A stretch of DNA of 64,000 nt from Rhabditoides inermis. Lineage: Eukaryota; Nematoda; Chromadorea; Rhabditida; Rhabditidae. The stretch's first letter is position 1. The number at the start of each line of letters is the position of its first letter. This document shows positions 1 through 11,161 of the stretch, piece after piece. Location: assembly GCA_963966185.1 (NCBI GenBank), contig CAWZYM010000149.1, positions 427,501 through 491,500 on the forward strand, written 5' to 3'. A program made the translations under genes and the position numbers. The notes beneath the pieces are model-generated. The model made no database searches, was not told the origin of the DNA, and worked only from the letters and a program-made list of their open reading frames with translations.

Positions 1-640
1 TCTCTTTTCTCTAGTTCTCTCCTTCTCTCCTTCTCTCCTTCTCTTCTTCTCTCCATCCCTCCTTCCCTCCTTCTCCCTTTCTCTCTTTCTCTCGTTCTCT
101 AGCTCTCTCGTTATATCGTTCTCTCTTTCTCTCGTTTTCTCTTTCTCTCGTTTTCTCGTTTTCTCGTTCTCTCGTTCTCTCTTTCTCTCCTTCCCTCCTT
201 CCCTCCTCCTCCCATTCTCTCTTTCTCTCGTTCTCTAATTCTCTCGTTATATCGTTCTCGCTTTCTCTCGTTCTCTCTTTATCTCTTTCTCTCTTTCTCT
301 CTTTCTTTCGTTCTCTAGTTCTCTCGTTCTCTCTTTCTATCCTTCTCTTCTTCTCTCCATCCCTCCTTCCCTCCTTCTCCCTTTCTCTCTTTCTCTCGTT
401 CTCTAGCTCTCTCGTTCTCTTTTTATATCTGTCTCTCTTTCTCTGGTTCTCTCGTTCTCTCGTTCTCTCTTTCTATCCTTCTCTCGTTCTCTCGTTCTCT
501 CGTTCTCTCCGTCTCTCCTTCCCTCCTTCCCTCCTCTCTTTTTCTCTTTTTCTCTCGTTATATCGTTCTCTCGTTCTCTCGTTCTCTCGTTCTCTCGTTC
601 TCTCGTTCTCTCGTTCTCTCGTTCTCTCGTTCTCTCTCCC
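1..640. repeat. Pyrimidine-rich microsatellite/minisatellite
   Basis: Almost pure C/T on the plus strand. The dominant unit is the 8-mer TCTCGTTC, most regular near 560-632, mixed with TTCTCTCC and TCCCTCCT units. A 60-base block near 340-410 repeats an earlier block near 45-110, so there is also higher-order duplication. Open frames here are low-complexity Arg/Glu artefacts. It may be the internal microsatellite of the Helitron-like element whose 3' end lies at 824. Confidence 0.9.
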
Positions 641-824
641 CTTACTAAATTCCTACTGATCGCAGCCACCAAAGTACATCTGTCTCTCTCCAAACAGCGT
701 GCTCTCTCGCGTGCTCTCGCGCTCGCCCGCCAGCAGAGGGCTAGCTATCAGCTAGCGTGACTGGAAACGACTGGCGCGAGCCTTATTTTAACCCAAGAGA
801 GAGGGCGCTGCGCGCCCTCTCTAA
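641..824 (+). mobile_element. 3' end of a Helitron-like element (family 1)
   Basis: The segment ends with a GC-rich perfect hairpin (797-822) followed directly by CTAA and a T (825). This is the same terminus found at 4330 and, reversed, at 61632. The preceding stretch (ggcgcgagccttatttt... and the GCTCTCTCGCG motifs) is related to the matching part of the element at 3560-4330. The 5' half is not recognised in the window; it is either lost or replaced by the microsatellite at 1-640. Confidence 0.6.
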
Positions 825-825
825 T

Positions 826-1231
826 ATTGTCTCTAAATCGTCCGTTTAACATTTATAAACCAAAACAAAACATGAAACAATAGTTTAAGACCCAAAAACA
901 TGTTCGCTGGTTAGGTCTGCACGTCTGTGAGGTATGCTGCTGGTCGCTGATTCGCTGAAAGACCCGCTCACTAGCCCCGCCCCCGCGCGCTCATTGGTTC
1001 GTGATGTGGAATGTGTGCGGGAGAGCGCGATAATGTGCACACTGTTTGTGATTTGCGTAGTCGTTTACGCGCGTTGTATTTGTATTGTTGTTGTTATTGT
1101 TGTTGTTTGTTATATCTGTTGATTAACTTTGAACAAATACTGATAGTTTCAGTGAAACTTCAGTACATTAACATTAATACAAGATACATTGATACATTGA
1201 TACATACATTAATACATTAACATTTGAAAAA
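826..1231. other. Intervening DNA without recognised gene
   Basis: No conserved frame was seen. The stretch has a GC-rich patch (960-1030) and then AT-rich sequence with ATACATTGATACATT repeats (1165-1222). It may include the 3' part of the reverse-oriented Helitron-like element that follows, whose 3' terminus I could not place. Confidence 0.5.
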
Positions 1232-1790
1232 AAAAATTTCTTCGAAATTCAACAAAAGGACATCCATTCTCTTTTGAAAAGTACAAGCGTAAAGTACCTC
1301 TGTTTGGGTTTATCTCAACTCAACAAAAGCACATGCATAAAACTATTATTTCTATTCTAAACTATAAACACAAACCTGCTCTCTCAAAACGATCACTACT
1401 ACATTGACAATCAAATGCCAAGATGAATATACTATTGCACACACACATTCTATCACTCACATTCTATCCACCCGTTCATCAAATGAGTCATCTATCAAAA
1501 AAGCTCTTGTATTTGTTTACAATCAAAAACAATGAAAACGTCATGGTAAACTAAACGATAGTTCTATAGATGTTTATTGATTCTCACAATACTTTCATAA
1601 GAAAAAGGAAAACATATTATATAGCCCTTATTGATAAATTATCGATAAAGTATACGTTTCTACATACGTTTGAGAGAGCAGGTTTGTGTTTATAGTTTAG
1701 AATAGAAATAATAGTTTTATGCATGTGCTTTTGTTGAGTTGAGATAAACCCAAACAGAGGTACTTTACGCTTGTACTTTTCAAAAGAGAA
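1232..1790 (-). mobile_element. Helitron-like foldback element (family 3)
   Basis: Read on the minus strand the 5' terminus is at 1790 and starts TTCTCTTTTGAAAAGTAC, clearly related to the termini of families 1 and 2 (TTATCTGTTAAAAAGTAC and TTATCTTTTAAAAGGAC). The first 120 bases (1790 to about 1666) return as an inverted copy at 1265-1395. The inverted repeat carries CAACAAAAGCACATGCAT and ACAAACCTGC, blocks shared with the other families. It continues with CTTTTGTTGAATTTC (1240-1258), also shared. The 3' hairpin was not found, so the left border is approximate. It lies downstream of the receptor gene at 2071-3223. Confidence 0.65.
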
Positions 1791-2070
1791 TTCTGAATAC
1801 GACTGAGTAGAACACGACAATTGCAGAGTGATGCCAGATCCCCGTAATTCTTCTTTGAAACTTTTCATATGTATGTAATATGTATATTCAGAAATTAATA
1901 ATAGTGAAAAAAGGTTTCTGTATGCGTTAAAAAAAGACTGTTTGGTTGGTGTCAATAGCTGTTGAGAGTATCCGTTTGACTGGGTGTCAAAAATATACAA
2001 ATCAAATGTCAACTGTGTTGATTGACAACTGTAGTACGCTGGGCCGGAAGAATCGTGACTGGAGTTTTAT

Positions 2071-3223
2071 CTATGTCTCGACAGAAGAGTATAGAGGCGA
2101 CACGAGAGCTAAAAATTGTCTGTAACACCAAGTATTCTTAATCGATCACCTACCGTAGCGCTTTGTTTCCGAATAATAGAATCCATGAGGGTGTTAGCGC
2201 CGAAATATCAATGCAGAATGGACGCAATTTGATACTCAACTGAAATAAAACAAGTTTATTCTTGTGAAGAAAAAAAGTAACTTACATCATGCATGTAGGA
2301 ATTGACATTTTTGTAAATTATGAACTGAAAGAGAGCTTGGAGCGTGGTACCGATAAAAAGCGCAAACACCACGAGAAATAAGCAGACTTCCACTTTTCGG
2401 ACAGTTTTGCTCTTGATTTCGGTAAATGTTTTTCTGCCGATGAAATGTTGTGGAGTTGTGGTCTCCTCGTATAAAAAGTCTAACCTTGCTTTGAGTATGG
2501 TGACAACTGTGAGGAGTAGACAAATAAGACAGGTTCCAGTAGATACAACCAGAAGATTCCAACTGTTACTTTTCCCCTTGACAATCTTTTCGTAGGTTAG
2601 TGTGAATCCTCCCATATCAAGTAGCGCGAAAAAGCAATAGCAAGGAAAGATGTGCCAAATCGATATCACTGGTAGTATCACTTCCATAGTAATTAACAGA
2701 TAAACCGAATAGCTCCACAATCTCTCGTGAGAAAACGGCATTACCACAGAAGTGAACCGGTTGGATACCAATAGAATAGAAGAGTAATAACTGATGTAGA
2801 CAAAATAGTACGTCGATATGTAGGCTAGTGTGAGCGGAAAGTTCATAGGAACATTCACAATGATATTTGAAAACATTCCAGCGGACGGAATTCTGGCAAA
2901 AATCATATCGACTGTCCACATTAAAATGTTCTAGAAAAATAGTTTTAAAAGAAATCTTTTAAATTTCTTACCACACAAGAATCAACTACGTAAAGTGTGT
3001 AGAAAAAGGAACAAAATGCAGATCGATCAGCAATCAATACGTAAATGATGAGACATGATAACATGATGGAAGGTATCCCGTAAAGACAATGCGCCATAAA
3101 TATGGCAGTGTTGATTGGGGATGCCGGGTAGTCGAGAAAAGCAAGGTTGCCAGTCACTATGTACTCCTCTCCATATAGATTGTGGAAGTTGGGAAGCTTG
3201 GAGAGAACGTCGGTAAAGTTCAT
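2071..3223 (-). CDS. Serpentine (7TM) chemoreceptor, Srg/Srv-like
   Basis: Nematode seven-transmembrane receptor, presumably in the plasma membrane of a sensory neuron. Four exons join in frame: 3223-2972, 2930-2286, 2239-2154 and 2119-2071, about 343 residues, a normal size for this superfamily. TM1 lies in AIFMAHCLYGIPSIMLSCLI; the segment after TM3 has NRFTSVVMPFSHERLW, resembling the NRxTSxxxP...W pattern of Srg-superfamily receptors; TM7 contains TPSWILLFGNKALR. The start is the first ATG in the conserved N-terminal exon. A decayed paralogue in opposite orientation lies at 8605-9681 and confirms the exon layout. The exact subfamily (srg, srv or sru) is not certain, and ligand and expression cannot be inferred. 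Confidence 0.85.
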
Positions 3224-3558
3224 GGTTTATGGTTTATGGATAAGATAATGAATGTGTGTTGCGTGTCTTGAACTGGGGAAATGACTTATGTAGCATTTAG
3301 CGGGGCTGATTTTTGAGTAATAGTATACGTGCATTAGTCAAATATGCTCCTTTTGTACTGCGATCGGGCGGACTATTGTGTTCAATCGCCTTGCGAAAGA
3401 GGAAAAAACACCGACACGCATGCAACTCTCGCAACGTCATTTCATGACGAAATGCAAATGTAGAGTCGTCAAAGGATAACTGTGAGAAAGTAAGTGGCCA
3501 GTTGCATTTTGTAGTGGAATGAAAAAAATGTTGTTTTGTGAAAGAAGTAAAAGTACAT
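3224..3558. other. Upstream region of the receptor gene
   Basis: About 330 bases before the Helitron-like element. No coding potential or known element was seen. It presumably holds the receptor promoter. Confidence 0.4.
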
Positions 3559-3559
3559 A

Positions 3560-4330
3560 TTATCTGTTAAAAAGTACTTGCGTAAAGATATTAAGTTTGT
3601 CTTGACCCAATTCAACAAAAGCGCATGCATAAAACGTTTACAAATACTAAAACAAACCTGCGCCTCTCTCTTCCCCCCCCCTCTCTCCTCTCTTTTCTCT
3701 CTCCGTCTTCTCTCTCTCTAGACGTATGACGTTATTCATTTGTATTGTTATATTTCATCTGTTAGTGTCCACTGTCCGTTATGCGCAGGTTTGTGTTAGT
3801 ATTTGTAAACGTTTTATGCATGCGCTTTTGTTGAATTGGGTCAAGACAAACTTAATATCTTTACGCAAGTACTTTTTAACAGATAATATATGTGCTTTTG
3901 TTGAATTTCATAGAAATTTCTTCTTTTTCTGATTCCCAAGCTCTGTCGTTAATTAATACGCATAGAACTATTGTGTGACACATTTTATGATGTGACGCAC
4001 AATGTTGCGTGTATATGTAACTATATTTTTTCTTGGTATTATATAGAAACAATTCTAATCGACACTTCTCGGAATTTCGGTCGCCATGTCTGCGCTCTCA
4101 CCCGACAGCGTGCTCGAACCCAAAACAACGCAAACCCGGCGCGAATTAGACGCTGGCGGCGGCGAGGCGAACTACACTCAAAGTGCTAGTTGGAGAACAC
4201 GCGCAGAAAACGCGAGAGAGTACGCTTTCGGCAGAGAGTCAGCGTTACCGGACACGACATCCAACCTTTGAAAATTCTGGCGCGAGCCCTATCCAAAGCC
4301 AAAAGAGAGGGCGCTGCGCGCCCTCTCTAA
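3560..4330 (+). mobile_element. Non-autonomous Helitron-like element, family 1, copy A
   Basis: Starts TTATCTGTTAAAAAGTAC and ends with a GC-rich hairpin plus CTAA; flanked by A (3559) and T (4331), the A^T insertion typical of Helitrons. The first 105 bases are repeated inverted at about 3786-3885, separated by a C/T-rich stretch (3664-3722). Then follow CTTTTGTTGAATTTC and a GC-rich body (4080-4260). No Rep/helicase frame is present. A reverse copy is at 61632-62440. The 5' end is not the canonical TC, and the hairpin touches the terminal CTAA instead of sitting about 10 bases upstream, so this may be a Helentron/HINE-type variant. Confidence 0.75.
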
Positions 4331-4384
4331 TGATCTTACATTGATTGTCACTAGCTTAGATATGTCCAGGGCTCCTTCCCTCTC

Positions 4385-5425
4385 TTCCCTCCCATATCTC
4401 TCTCATAGCTGAATTATCTTTTAAAAGGACTTCCGTAAGAGAAGAGTTTGTGTTACTCAACGTAATGCAACAAAAGCTCATGCATTTTATTAATCGAAAT
4501 AGTAAACAAACCTGCTCTTTCTGCAATTAAAACTAATGCGAGCAAATGTTGTATGTCGGGAAATTGATTTCGGTATCCGATCGATTATATATAACTTGTT
4601 GAACTATTGGAGCAGGTTTGTGTACTATTTCGATTGATAAAATGCATGAGCTTTTGTTGCATTACGTTGAGTAACACAAACTCTTCTCTTACGGAAGTCC
4701 TTTTAAAAGATAATGAATGTACTTTTATTGGATTTCATATAAATCCATCTACATTAACATGAACCACAAAACATTTTTTAAAAGAAATCCAACAGTTCAC
4801 CCACCTTGTTGAGTCCAAAATTGTATAAAATTTGCAAAAAAAGAGTTTAGGTAATGCTGATGGGAAAATTTACAATTCCAATGTCATTTCTATGTAAAAT
4901 CATATATTACAAAAGGTTTGCCACCAGCCGGAACCGAACTCGAGCCATGTGTCTCAACGGGCGCAATCGCTAACCACAACACTACTGTGCCACGGCAGAG
5001 CACGCGATCTAAACGATATCAGTGCAATCCACAGGCAGTGCGGATTGTGTACCTCCTGTCTGCTGGGGGCAGCCGGTGCGCGCCACCCCCCCCCTAGAAA
5101 ACGTTCCGTACACGGGGGATTGCCTGCCCCTCAGGGGGCGCGCGCGCGTATCTCGCTTCCTACAACAGCTAGCGTTACCAAAATCGAAACTTAACCATTT
5201 TCTAACATCCTGATAACATCTATCAGCATCACATTGTTCTCGTAAAGATTCTAAGGGACCTTTCGTTCAGTCGCCTTTTGCCGATTCTAGCGCGCGACTA
5301 GGGTTAACACAAACCAACCAGCGCTGCCGCGCTGGTTGTAATTGTACGGAAGCACGGAGGGAACGAGCAATCTGAGTGAGTGAATGCCTCATTCCACACG
5401 TTTCACAAATCAATTCAACATCTCA
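4385..5425 (+). pseudogene. Relic exon of a FATP paralogue, split by a Helitron-like element
   Basis: Bases 4385-4413 and 5342-5372 join across the mobile element to give a stretch equivalent to the FATP exon at about 14286-14346 (opposite strand), including the [13 protein letters not shown] motif. The following intron start (gtgagtgaatgcc, to about 5425) also matches the functional gene. No neighbouring FATP exons were found nearby, so this is an isolated fragment, not a gene. A truncated LINE lies next to it. Confidence 0.65.
4414..5341 (+). mobile_element. Non-autonomous Helitron-like element, family 2, copy 1
   Basis: A 928-base element, nearly identical to 12643-13570. Starts TTATCTTTTAAAAGGAC; a 110-base segment at the 5' end is repeated inverted at 4604-4718. 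Ends with a hairpin (AACCAGCGC/GCGCTGGTT) followed by GTAA. Flanking A (4413) and T (5342) fit A^T insertion. The body contains a tRNA-like stretch on the minus strand (about 4995-4920) and a short frame that is shared with the other copy but resembles nothing known. Carried frames are probably non-coding. Confidence 0.75.
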
Positions 5426-5499
5426 TGTTTATACGTTTCACGAACGATGTAAAGCTGTTGTATATGATTGTGTGAAATCCAATCATACAGCGTTCTGGC

Positions 5500-6293
5500 C
5501 GGATAATAATAACAATAATAATATTTATTACCGTGTATACTTTATAGAAGAACACAGGACAAACACATAAATAGAGTGAATACGGCAAGTGTGATTGAAA
5601 AATAAACAAAGACAAAGACAAAAATAGGATAAAACAGATGAAACAGGTTCCCAAATGAGCACTCATCTAATTTTGGACGGAGGGAACAAATGGGGGTTAT
5701 CTAAGAGAGACGATTTCACTGTTTGATGTTTCGCAGATAAAATGATGTTGTTGGGGAGTGTGTTCCATAGTGCAAAAACCCTACTGAAAAACGTGCTGCT
5801 CTTTAAAGTTGTGTCAAAGCAAGGAATCAGGCGCCACTCATGAGAAACACGAGACTGGGAAGGTACAATGTTGAAGAGGCCAGAATACTCTAGACTAGTG
5901 CGATTAGTCATAACCTTATGAATATACGCGATATACTAAGCGTCGCTCTTCGAGCGTTTGAAGATCTAATAGCTGGAGGCGTTGGGGATAAGTGAGCGAG
6001 AAAAAGCCGGCACGGTGACATATTCGGCGCGTAAAATGTCTCTGTACCGATTCAATCAGATTCACCGATCCCACATCTTTAGAATTCCATAGTTCTGTAC
6101 GATACTCGAGTTTGCACCGAAAATAAGTTATATATGCGACTTTAAGAACAGTGAGATTGCGAGTGCGATATACGCGCAGAAAGTCTGCGCGTATAAAAAA
6201 GTCTGCGCCCCTCTGTAACTTTGTTCGCAGGCGGCGTAGCGAGACGGCGTTTGTGCAGGCGTGAAAAACGGCTTCGGCTTGTTTACTACACAA
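5500..6293 (-). mobile_element. 5'-truncated LINE (CR1/Jockey-type) 3' end
   Basis: Minus-strand frames 6293-5916 and 5911-5663 carry the C-terminal part of a non-LTR retrotransposon reverse transcriptase ORF, including LEYRTELWNSKDV, the (E)SVQRHFTRRIC motif and FFSRVFALWNTLPNNI. The frames are broken by a stop near 5916. The element ends in an A/T-rich (TAA)n-like stretch at 5500-5535. The 5' part is missing, the usual fate of LINE copies. Confidence 0.75.
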
Positions 6294-7218
6294 ATTTCAT
6301 GCTATTTTCTTCATTTTGAACTTCTGAAACAGTCACCTGGAAATCGAGGGATTTCCCATCGCCCCACAATTGGCTCAACTATTTTGCAATCGCCACCCTT
6401 TCCTGTATGCCGCGCTTGCTCTCTCGCCCCGCCGCGTTCAATTAGAGGCGGTTTCTCTGTCCGGGACACTTTTCTGAAGCTCGCCGCGGGCTTATCTTTG
6501 CGTTTCATGACATGTGATTGAACATGAGCCTTCTATTCACACCCCCCTGACGTCACCGACAATTGTCAGCGAAATTCTTCGAAAATTGTCGAATTTACAT
6601 AGCAAAGGAGATGATATTGTTGTGTTTTCTTGGCGGAATCGTATTCGCCGGGCCAAAATATACAAGACGTCTGGCACGTCTTCGCGGGGTACACCGTGCC
6701 GAGGCAAGGCGATAGCGGCGGGCTTCAAACTAAGTGAGGCGGTCGTAGTGAGTCACAGGGTCAACCGATCAGGGCGATCAATAGCTCTATCAATTCCTCT
6801 TTGCAGTACGAGTCTCTCTACCCATGGCACGTTTGCACGATTTTGAGTGTCAGTACTCAGTACTGCATTAGTCACAATTTCGTTCGCGTCAGCGACATCG
6901 TAAGCAAAAGTATTTTCGTAGTCCAATCTTCGCAAACACATCATCAAATAAACCCTCTCGGCCGTCCGGACTGGTTTCAGTACCGAACATAGCGCGTGAA
7001 CTCCAAATACGCTCTCACTCCCCAAAAAAATTCTCGTTTCAGTGCGAAGGCACTGAAACGAGATTCTCTCTTTCTCATTTCTCTATTCTCTCTTTCTCAT
7101 GCGTGCACTTTCATTTCTTCTCATTTACCTATCTCCATCTTCAAAAAGCGCCGTCTTACAAGCAAATGGCATCAGGTCACCCCCCACAACTCGCTATGTT
7201 ATAATAGAATCTTGTAGA
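6294..7218. other. Intervening DNA without recognised gene
   Basis: Several short frames on both strands resemble no family I know. No terminal repeats were found. It could include old, unrecognised repeat sequence. Confidence 0.4.
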
Positions 7219-7933
7219 CATGCCCCATACCAAGCCCTAGCCAAAATTAAAAATCTCGGAGAGCACCGGAAGTGTCCTAATTAGTCACCGGAAGTTCACA
7301 TGCATTTCCATGCGCGATAGGTTATTGAGCATGACATCCCGAAATGCGGACAGCGAAACAACGGTTCGGCGGCCTAGTGGCTAGTGAACTAACAGAATTG
7401 GTGACGACCAAGGTACGGTTCCTGCCGGTGCAAAATATTTTGCCAAATTTGAAAAAAAATTTCATCAAGTCTTTACATCAGAAATGAAAAAAATGTGTGA
7501 ATTTTGATCAATTAGTTTCTTTATTCTTACTTGCACTATTAGAGCATAAATCGACTGTGAAGCTGGAGAACTAGTCATCCTGTCATCAATCTTTCAAAAT
7601 GAAGCATACGAGAGCCTTTAAATACCCCAAATAACGTCTGAAAAAAGATTTTTTATATGATCCTATACTTGTGTGTTTTTTCTATCGTGAAAATGTGTTT
7701 CAAATTTGGCAAAACGTTTTGCACCAACGGGACCGTACCAGAGTCATCACTAATACCGAGTTAGCACACTAGCCACTAGGCCGCCGAACCGTTGTTTCGC
7801 TGTCCGCATTTCGGGATGTCATGCTCAATGACCTATCGCGCATGGAAATGCATGTGAACTTCCGGTGACTAATTAGGACACTTCCGGTGCTCTCCGAGAT
7901 TTTAATTTTAGCTAGGGCTTGGTATGGGGCATG
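7219..7933. mobile_element. Foldback element with about 235-base inverted arms
   Basis: Left arm 7219-7453 and right arm about 7699-7933 are inverted copies around a 245-base AT-rich spacer. The inner part of each arm is tRNA-like: CGGCCTAGTGG (7370-7380) resembles a polymerase III A box and GGTACGGTTCC (7412-7422) a B box. The outer arms match closely, while the stretch between the two boxes differs between arms. There is no transposase; it is probably a MITE/foldback or paired SINE-like sequence. Confidence 0.75.
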
Positions 7934-8604
7934 TTTCCTGACAGTATCGGCAGGGGCGAGAGTTGTGCCGTGTGCGGAATACTCATGCCTGGGATTACGA
8001 CGTCCTATATGCAGTATCTGTGTTTTCTGAGTAGATATTTGTAAACCTCACTGAGTAGATATTTGTAAACCCTACCACCATGCGACTAAATCAATTGCCA
8101 CTTGAAATTTATGCCGGGCGGAAGGATCATTCGCATCAAATGCAAAGGATCTCTTAAACAATAACTGAAATGATTTTGAGTGAATCTGGACGGGTTCAGT
8201 TGAATTCAACGTTGTCTTGTGTATTTTAGAGAAGTTTAGAGAAGTTAATTCCCAGTCGACATCTGCACGAAAAAACCCATCATGTAAAATTTGAAATGAA
8301 AAAAATAGCTTTAATGAACCAACAGCACACATTCAGCGGATCTGTGTATCTGTAATTGGTTGCCCATAATATTATTAACAACTATTAATAATTGTATTCA
8401 TGTATGCACACAGTATATGTATCGTAATAACAAATTGTAACTTTTGTAACATCATCCCGCTAACTCCTATAAACTGAATGATTTCACGTGAGATACGGTG
8501 AGATAAATCATTCACATCAAGTATTCTAATTCGATCACCTACCGTATTCAAATGGTTCTCGACAATTTGCTTCTCCACTAAAGTTTCTCAGTTAACAAAT
8601 CATC
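7934..8604. other. Intervening DNA with a receptor-gene fragment
   Basis: Contains the 15-base unit tgagtagatatttgtaaac twice near 8028-8071. On the minus strand around 8545-8504 lies a short copy of the receptor intron sequence that also follows 9676 and precedes 2154, preceded by an exon-like end. This suggests a further receptor fragment placed head to head with the pseudogene. Nothing else was recognised. Confidence 0.45.
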
Positions 8605-9681
8605 AATTTTACGAACGTGCTGTCGAAAATTCCCAATTTTTATCGTTTATTTGGCAAAGACTGTATTGTTACTGGAAACCCTGCTTTTCTCGACAGTCCC
8701 GCCTTCCTAAGCAACACTGCTATCTTCATTGCGCACTGTCTGTACGGGATACCTTCCATCATGTTATCATGTATACTCATTTACATATTGATCGCGGATC
8801 GGTCATTCTGTAGCTCCACGTTTTACACACTCTACGTTGTCGATTCCATTGTGGTGAGAATATTGTTCAAATTGGGTTTGTTAAAAATAAAAATGTTAGA
8901 ACGTTTTAATGTGGACTGTGGACATGCTATTTTTCCGGATTCCTTCTCCCGAACTGTTCTCGAAAATTATTGTCAACTTACCAATGAATTTCGGACTCAC
9001 ACTCGCTTATATATCAACGTTTTACTTTGTCCATATCAGCTATTATTCCTCCATTTTACTGAGTGATAACAAACCGGTTTACTTCTGTGGTATTGCCGGT
9101 TTTGCACAAGAGATTGTGGAACTACTATGTGTATTCGCTGATTACTCTGGAGTTGATATTACCAGTGATATCCACTTGGCACATCTTTCCCTGCTACAGT
9201 TTCTTTATGCAAATTGCAATGGGAGGATTCACAATGACTTTTGAAAAGATCATCGAAAGAAAGAGCAACAGTTGGTTGTATTTGTCTTCTCGTTGTCTCC
9301 ACTGGCACTTTCATCTCTCTAATTCTCACTATTGCCACTGTTTTCGAAGCCAGGTTAGTTCAATTCTTGCATTTTTCACTTAACTTATCCTTTTGCAGAA
9401 AACAATTTTTCGAAATCAAGAGCAAAACTGCGCGTAAAGTTGAAACCTGCCTATTTTTGTTGTGATTTCTACTTTTATCAGTACAACGCTACAAGCTACA
9501 TCTCAATTTATAGTTTACGAATATGTTAATTATTCGTTCATAATTGATGTAAGTTACCCTTTACATAATAATCAAATTGTTTTATATATAGTTGAATATC
9601 AAACTGCGTTCATTCTGGATTGATATATCAGCGCTAACACCCTCGTGGATTTTATTATTCGGAAACAAAGCGCTACGGTAG
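8605..9681 (+). pseudogene. Decayed serpentine receptor paralogue
   Basis: Exon-by-exon paralogue of the gene at 2071-3223. The expected start codon reads ATC at 8605 instead of ATG. The exon 1 donor (8855) and exon 2 acceptor (about 8905) survive. The frame is broken near 9060 (inside the NRFTSV region) and near 9280, and a stop follows at about 9464. The exon corresponding to TM7 is recognisable at about 9593-9676 with TPSWILLFGN. Several independent lesions make function very unlikely. Confidence 0.85.
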
Positions 9682-9831
9682 GTGATCGAATTAGAATACT
9701 TGATGTGAATGATTTCTTGCAGTTTCCGCGTCACGTCAGAAATTTGCTGTCAACGTCAAAAACGGAGGGACACTCCAGTCTCTATTTTCACTCTCCAACG
9801 CCTTTTCACCAGGGTATTCTGAATATAGCGC

Positions 9832-9901
9832 GGCGGTAGCGCAGTGGATGTGTGCGCGGCTCTCAATCGAAAGGTCACGGGTTCGATGCCGCCCGTGGGC
9901 C
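9832..9901 (+). repeat. tRNA-like sequence with A and B boxes
   Basis: TAGCGCAGTGG (9837-9847) fits the A-box consensus and GGTTCGATGCC (9880-9890) is one base from the B-box consensus, at tRNA-like spacing. CACGGG/CCCGTG flank the B box as a stem. The anticodon arm does not look canonical, so I treat it as a tRNA-derived repeat or tRNA relic and not a functional tRNA gene. Confidence 0.5.
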
Positions 9902-10220
9902 GAAAGAAGTTCTGCTACCGCAGTGGGTTGGCGACCACCCTGACACGTTGTCAGCCGCCAGCCAGAAGACACACCGTCATCGTGGATTCTCATTGCTGGT
10001 TTTCTAGAGCCATATCATTTAGTACTCTACTGCTGTCCCTCCATTATCATTGTTCACAGGCATTTCATGTGTAACGCATCCTTGTGGTGTAATAAATTTA
10101 ATTTTTAATACGTTTTATTCAATACATTTGATTCCTATTAATACACATTTTTGTTGAAATGACTGAAAGATGTTCGCTTTCTTGAATAATCCTATTGAAT
10201 TTAAAAAAAAATCCTTACAA

Positions 10221-11161
10221 GGAGTGTAGTAGGGGCCACACCCTCGGATTCGTACCAAATTGATAGAATACCTTAGTTAGGACCCTAGCCATCGAATTGT
10301 GGTGTCCGAATTTCCTAAACGAACTATACGTTTCCGGTACGAAAACGTACAGGGCGCGTTTTTCGCGTTCCTCTCACCCTACGCGGCGGTCGAAGACCAG
10401 GCCGTTGTGGCCTAGTGGCGAAAGCGTCTGCCTGCCGAAATGACCCTCACGAGTACGATTCCGCGCACATGCTTTTTGTATTGTCAAAAATTTATGGACT
10501 TGTACTTTCTGACCATATCATCATTTTCTCATGGTCCATGAAACAACTCTATCAAATAATTTTTTTTAATGAGACAGTCTTGTCGATCTCGATGTCAGCT
10601 GTCGATCGTCGTAGTGACGTAGTGATATTTGCATCAGCCGTATGTAGCTCGCAACTGCATCGTCTTCTGTCAGAGAAGTCCCGAACGTCGTCAAGCTACT
10701 TCACACTGTCGTATGTATTTTGATAGTGTGCGAATATTGTGTAGAGTTGAAGGTTGTAATGATGCGCACGGTAGATCATCTCTTTTCCTGACAGTGTCCT
10801 TCTTGAAGAGAAACCATCGAGTCGGTCATGCCTTTCGTCAATTCTTTTCTTCACTTACGAGTGATTGAACAGCGAGACGATCAACTAAATGAGTTGGCAA
10901 AACAAAAAAAAAATGTGCGCGGAATCGTACTCGTGAGGGTCATTTCGGCAGGCAGACGCTTTCGCCACTAGGCCACAACGGCCTGGTCTTCGACCGCCGC
11001 GTAGGGTGAGAGGAACGCGAAAAACGAGCCCTGTACGTTTCGTACCGGAAACGTATAGTTCGTTTAGGAAATTCGGACACCACAATTCGATGGCTAGGGT
11101 CCTAACTAAGGTATTCTATCAATTTGGTACGAATCCGAGGGTGTGGCCCCTACTACACTCC
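10221..11161. mobile_element. Foldback element with about 265-base inverted arms
   Basis: Left arm 10221-10485 and right arm about 10896-11161 are near-identical inverted copies around a roughly 410-base spacer with no coding signal. The inner part of each arm holds TGGCCTAGTGG (10408-10418) and AGTACGATTCC (10452-10462), resembling polymerase III A and B boxes. The same arm occurs alone at about 48640-48889 inside the DIRS element. The outer end begins GGAGTGTAGTAGGGGCC. It resembles the element at 7219-7933 in design but not in sequence. Confidence 0.75.

Noticed and set aside
403..693. Arg/Glu-rich open frame on the minus strand
   Set aside because: It is only the translation of the C/T microsatellite; there is no start context or conserved composition.
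6311..7025. Short frames on both strands as host genes
   Set aside because: No splice-consistent extension, no motif and mixed strands; not supported.
9832..9901. Functional tRNA gene
   Set aside because: A and B boxes are good but the anticodon arm and acceptor stem are not convincing; kept only as a tRNA-like repeat.
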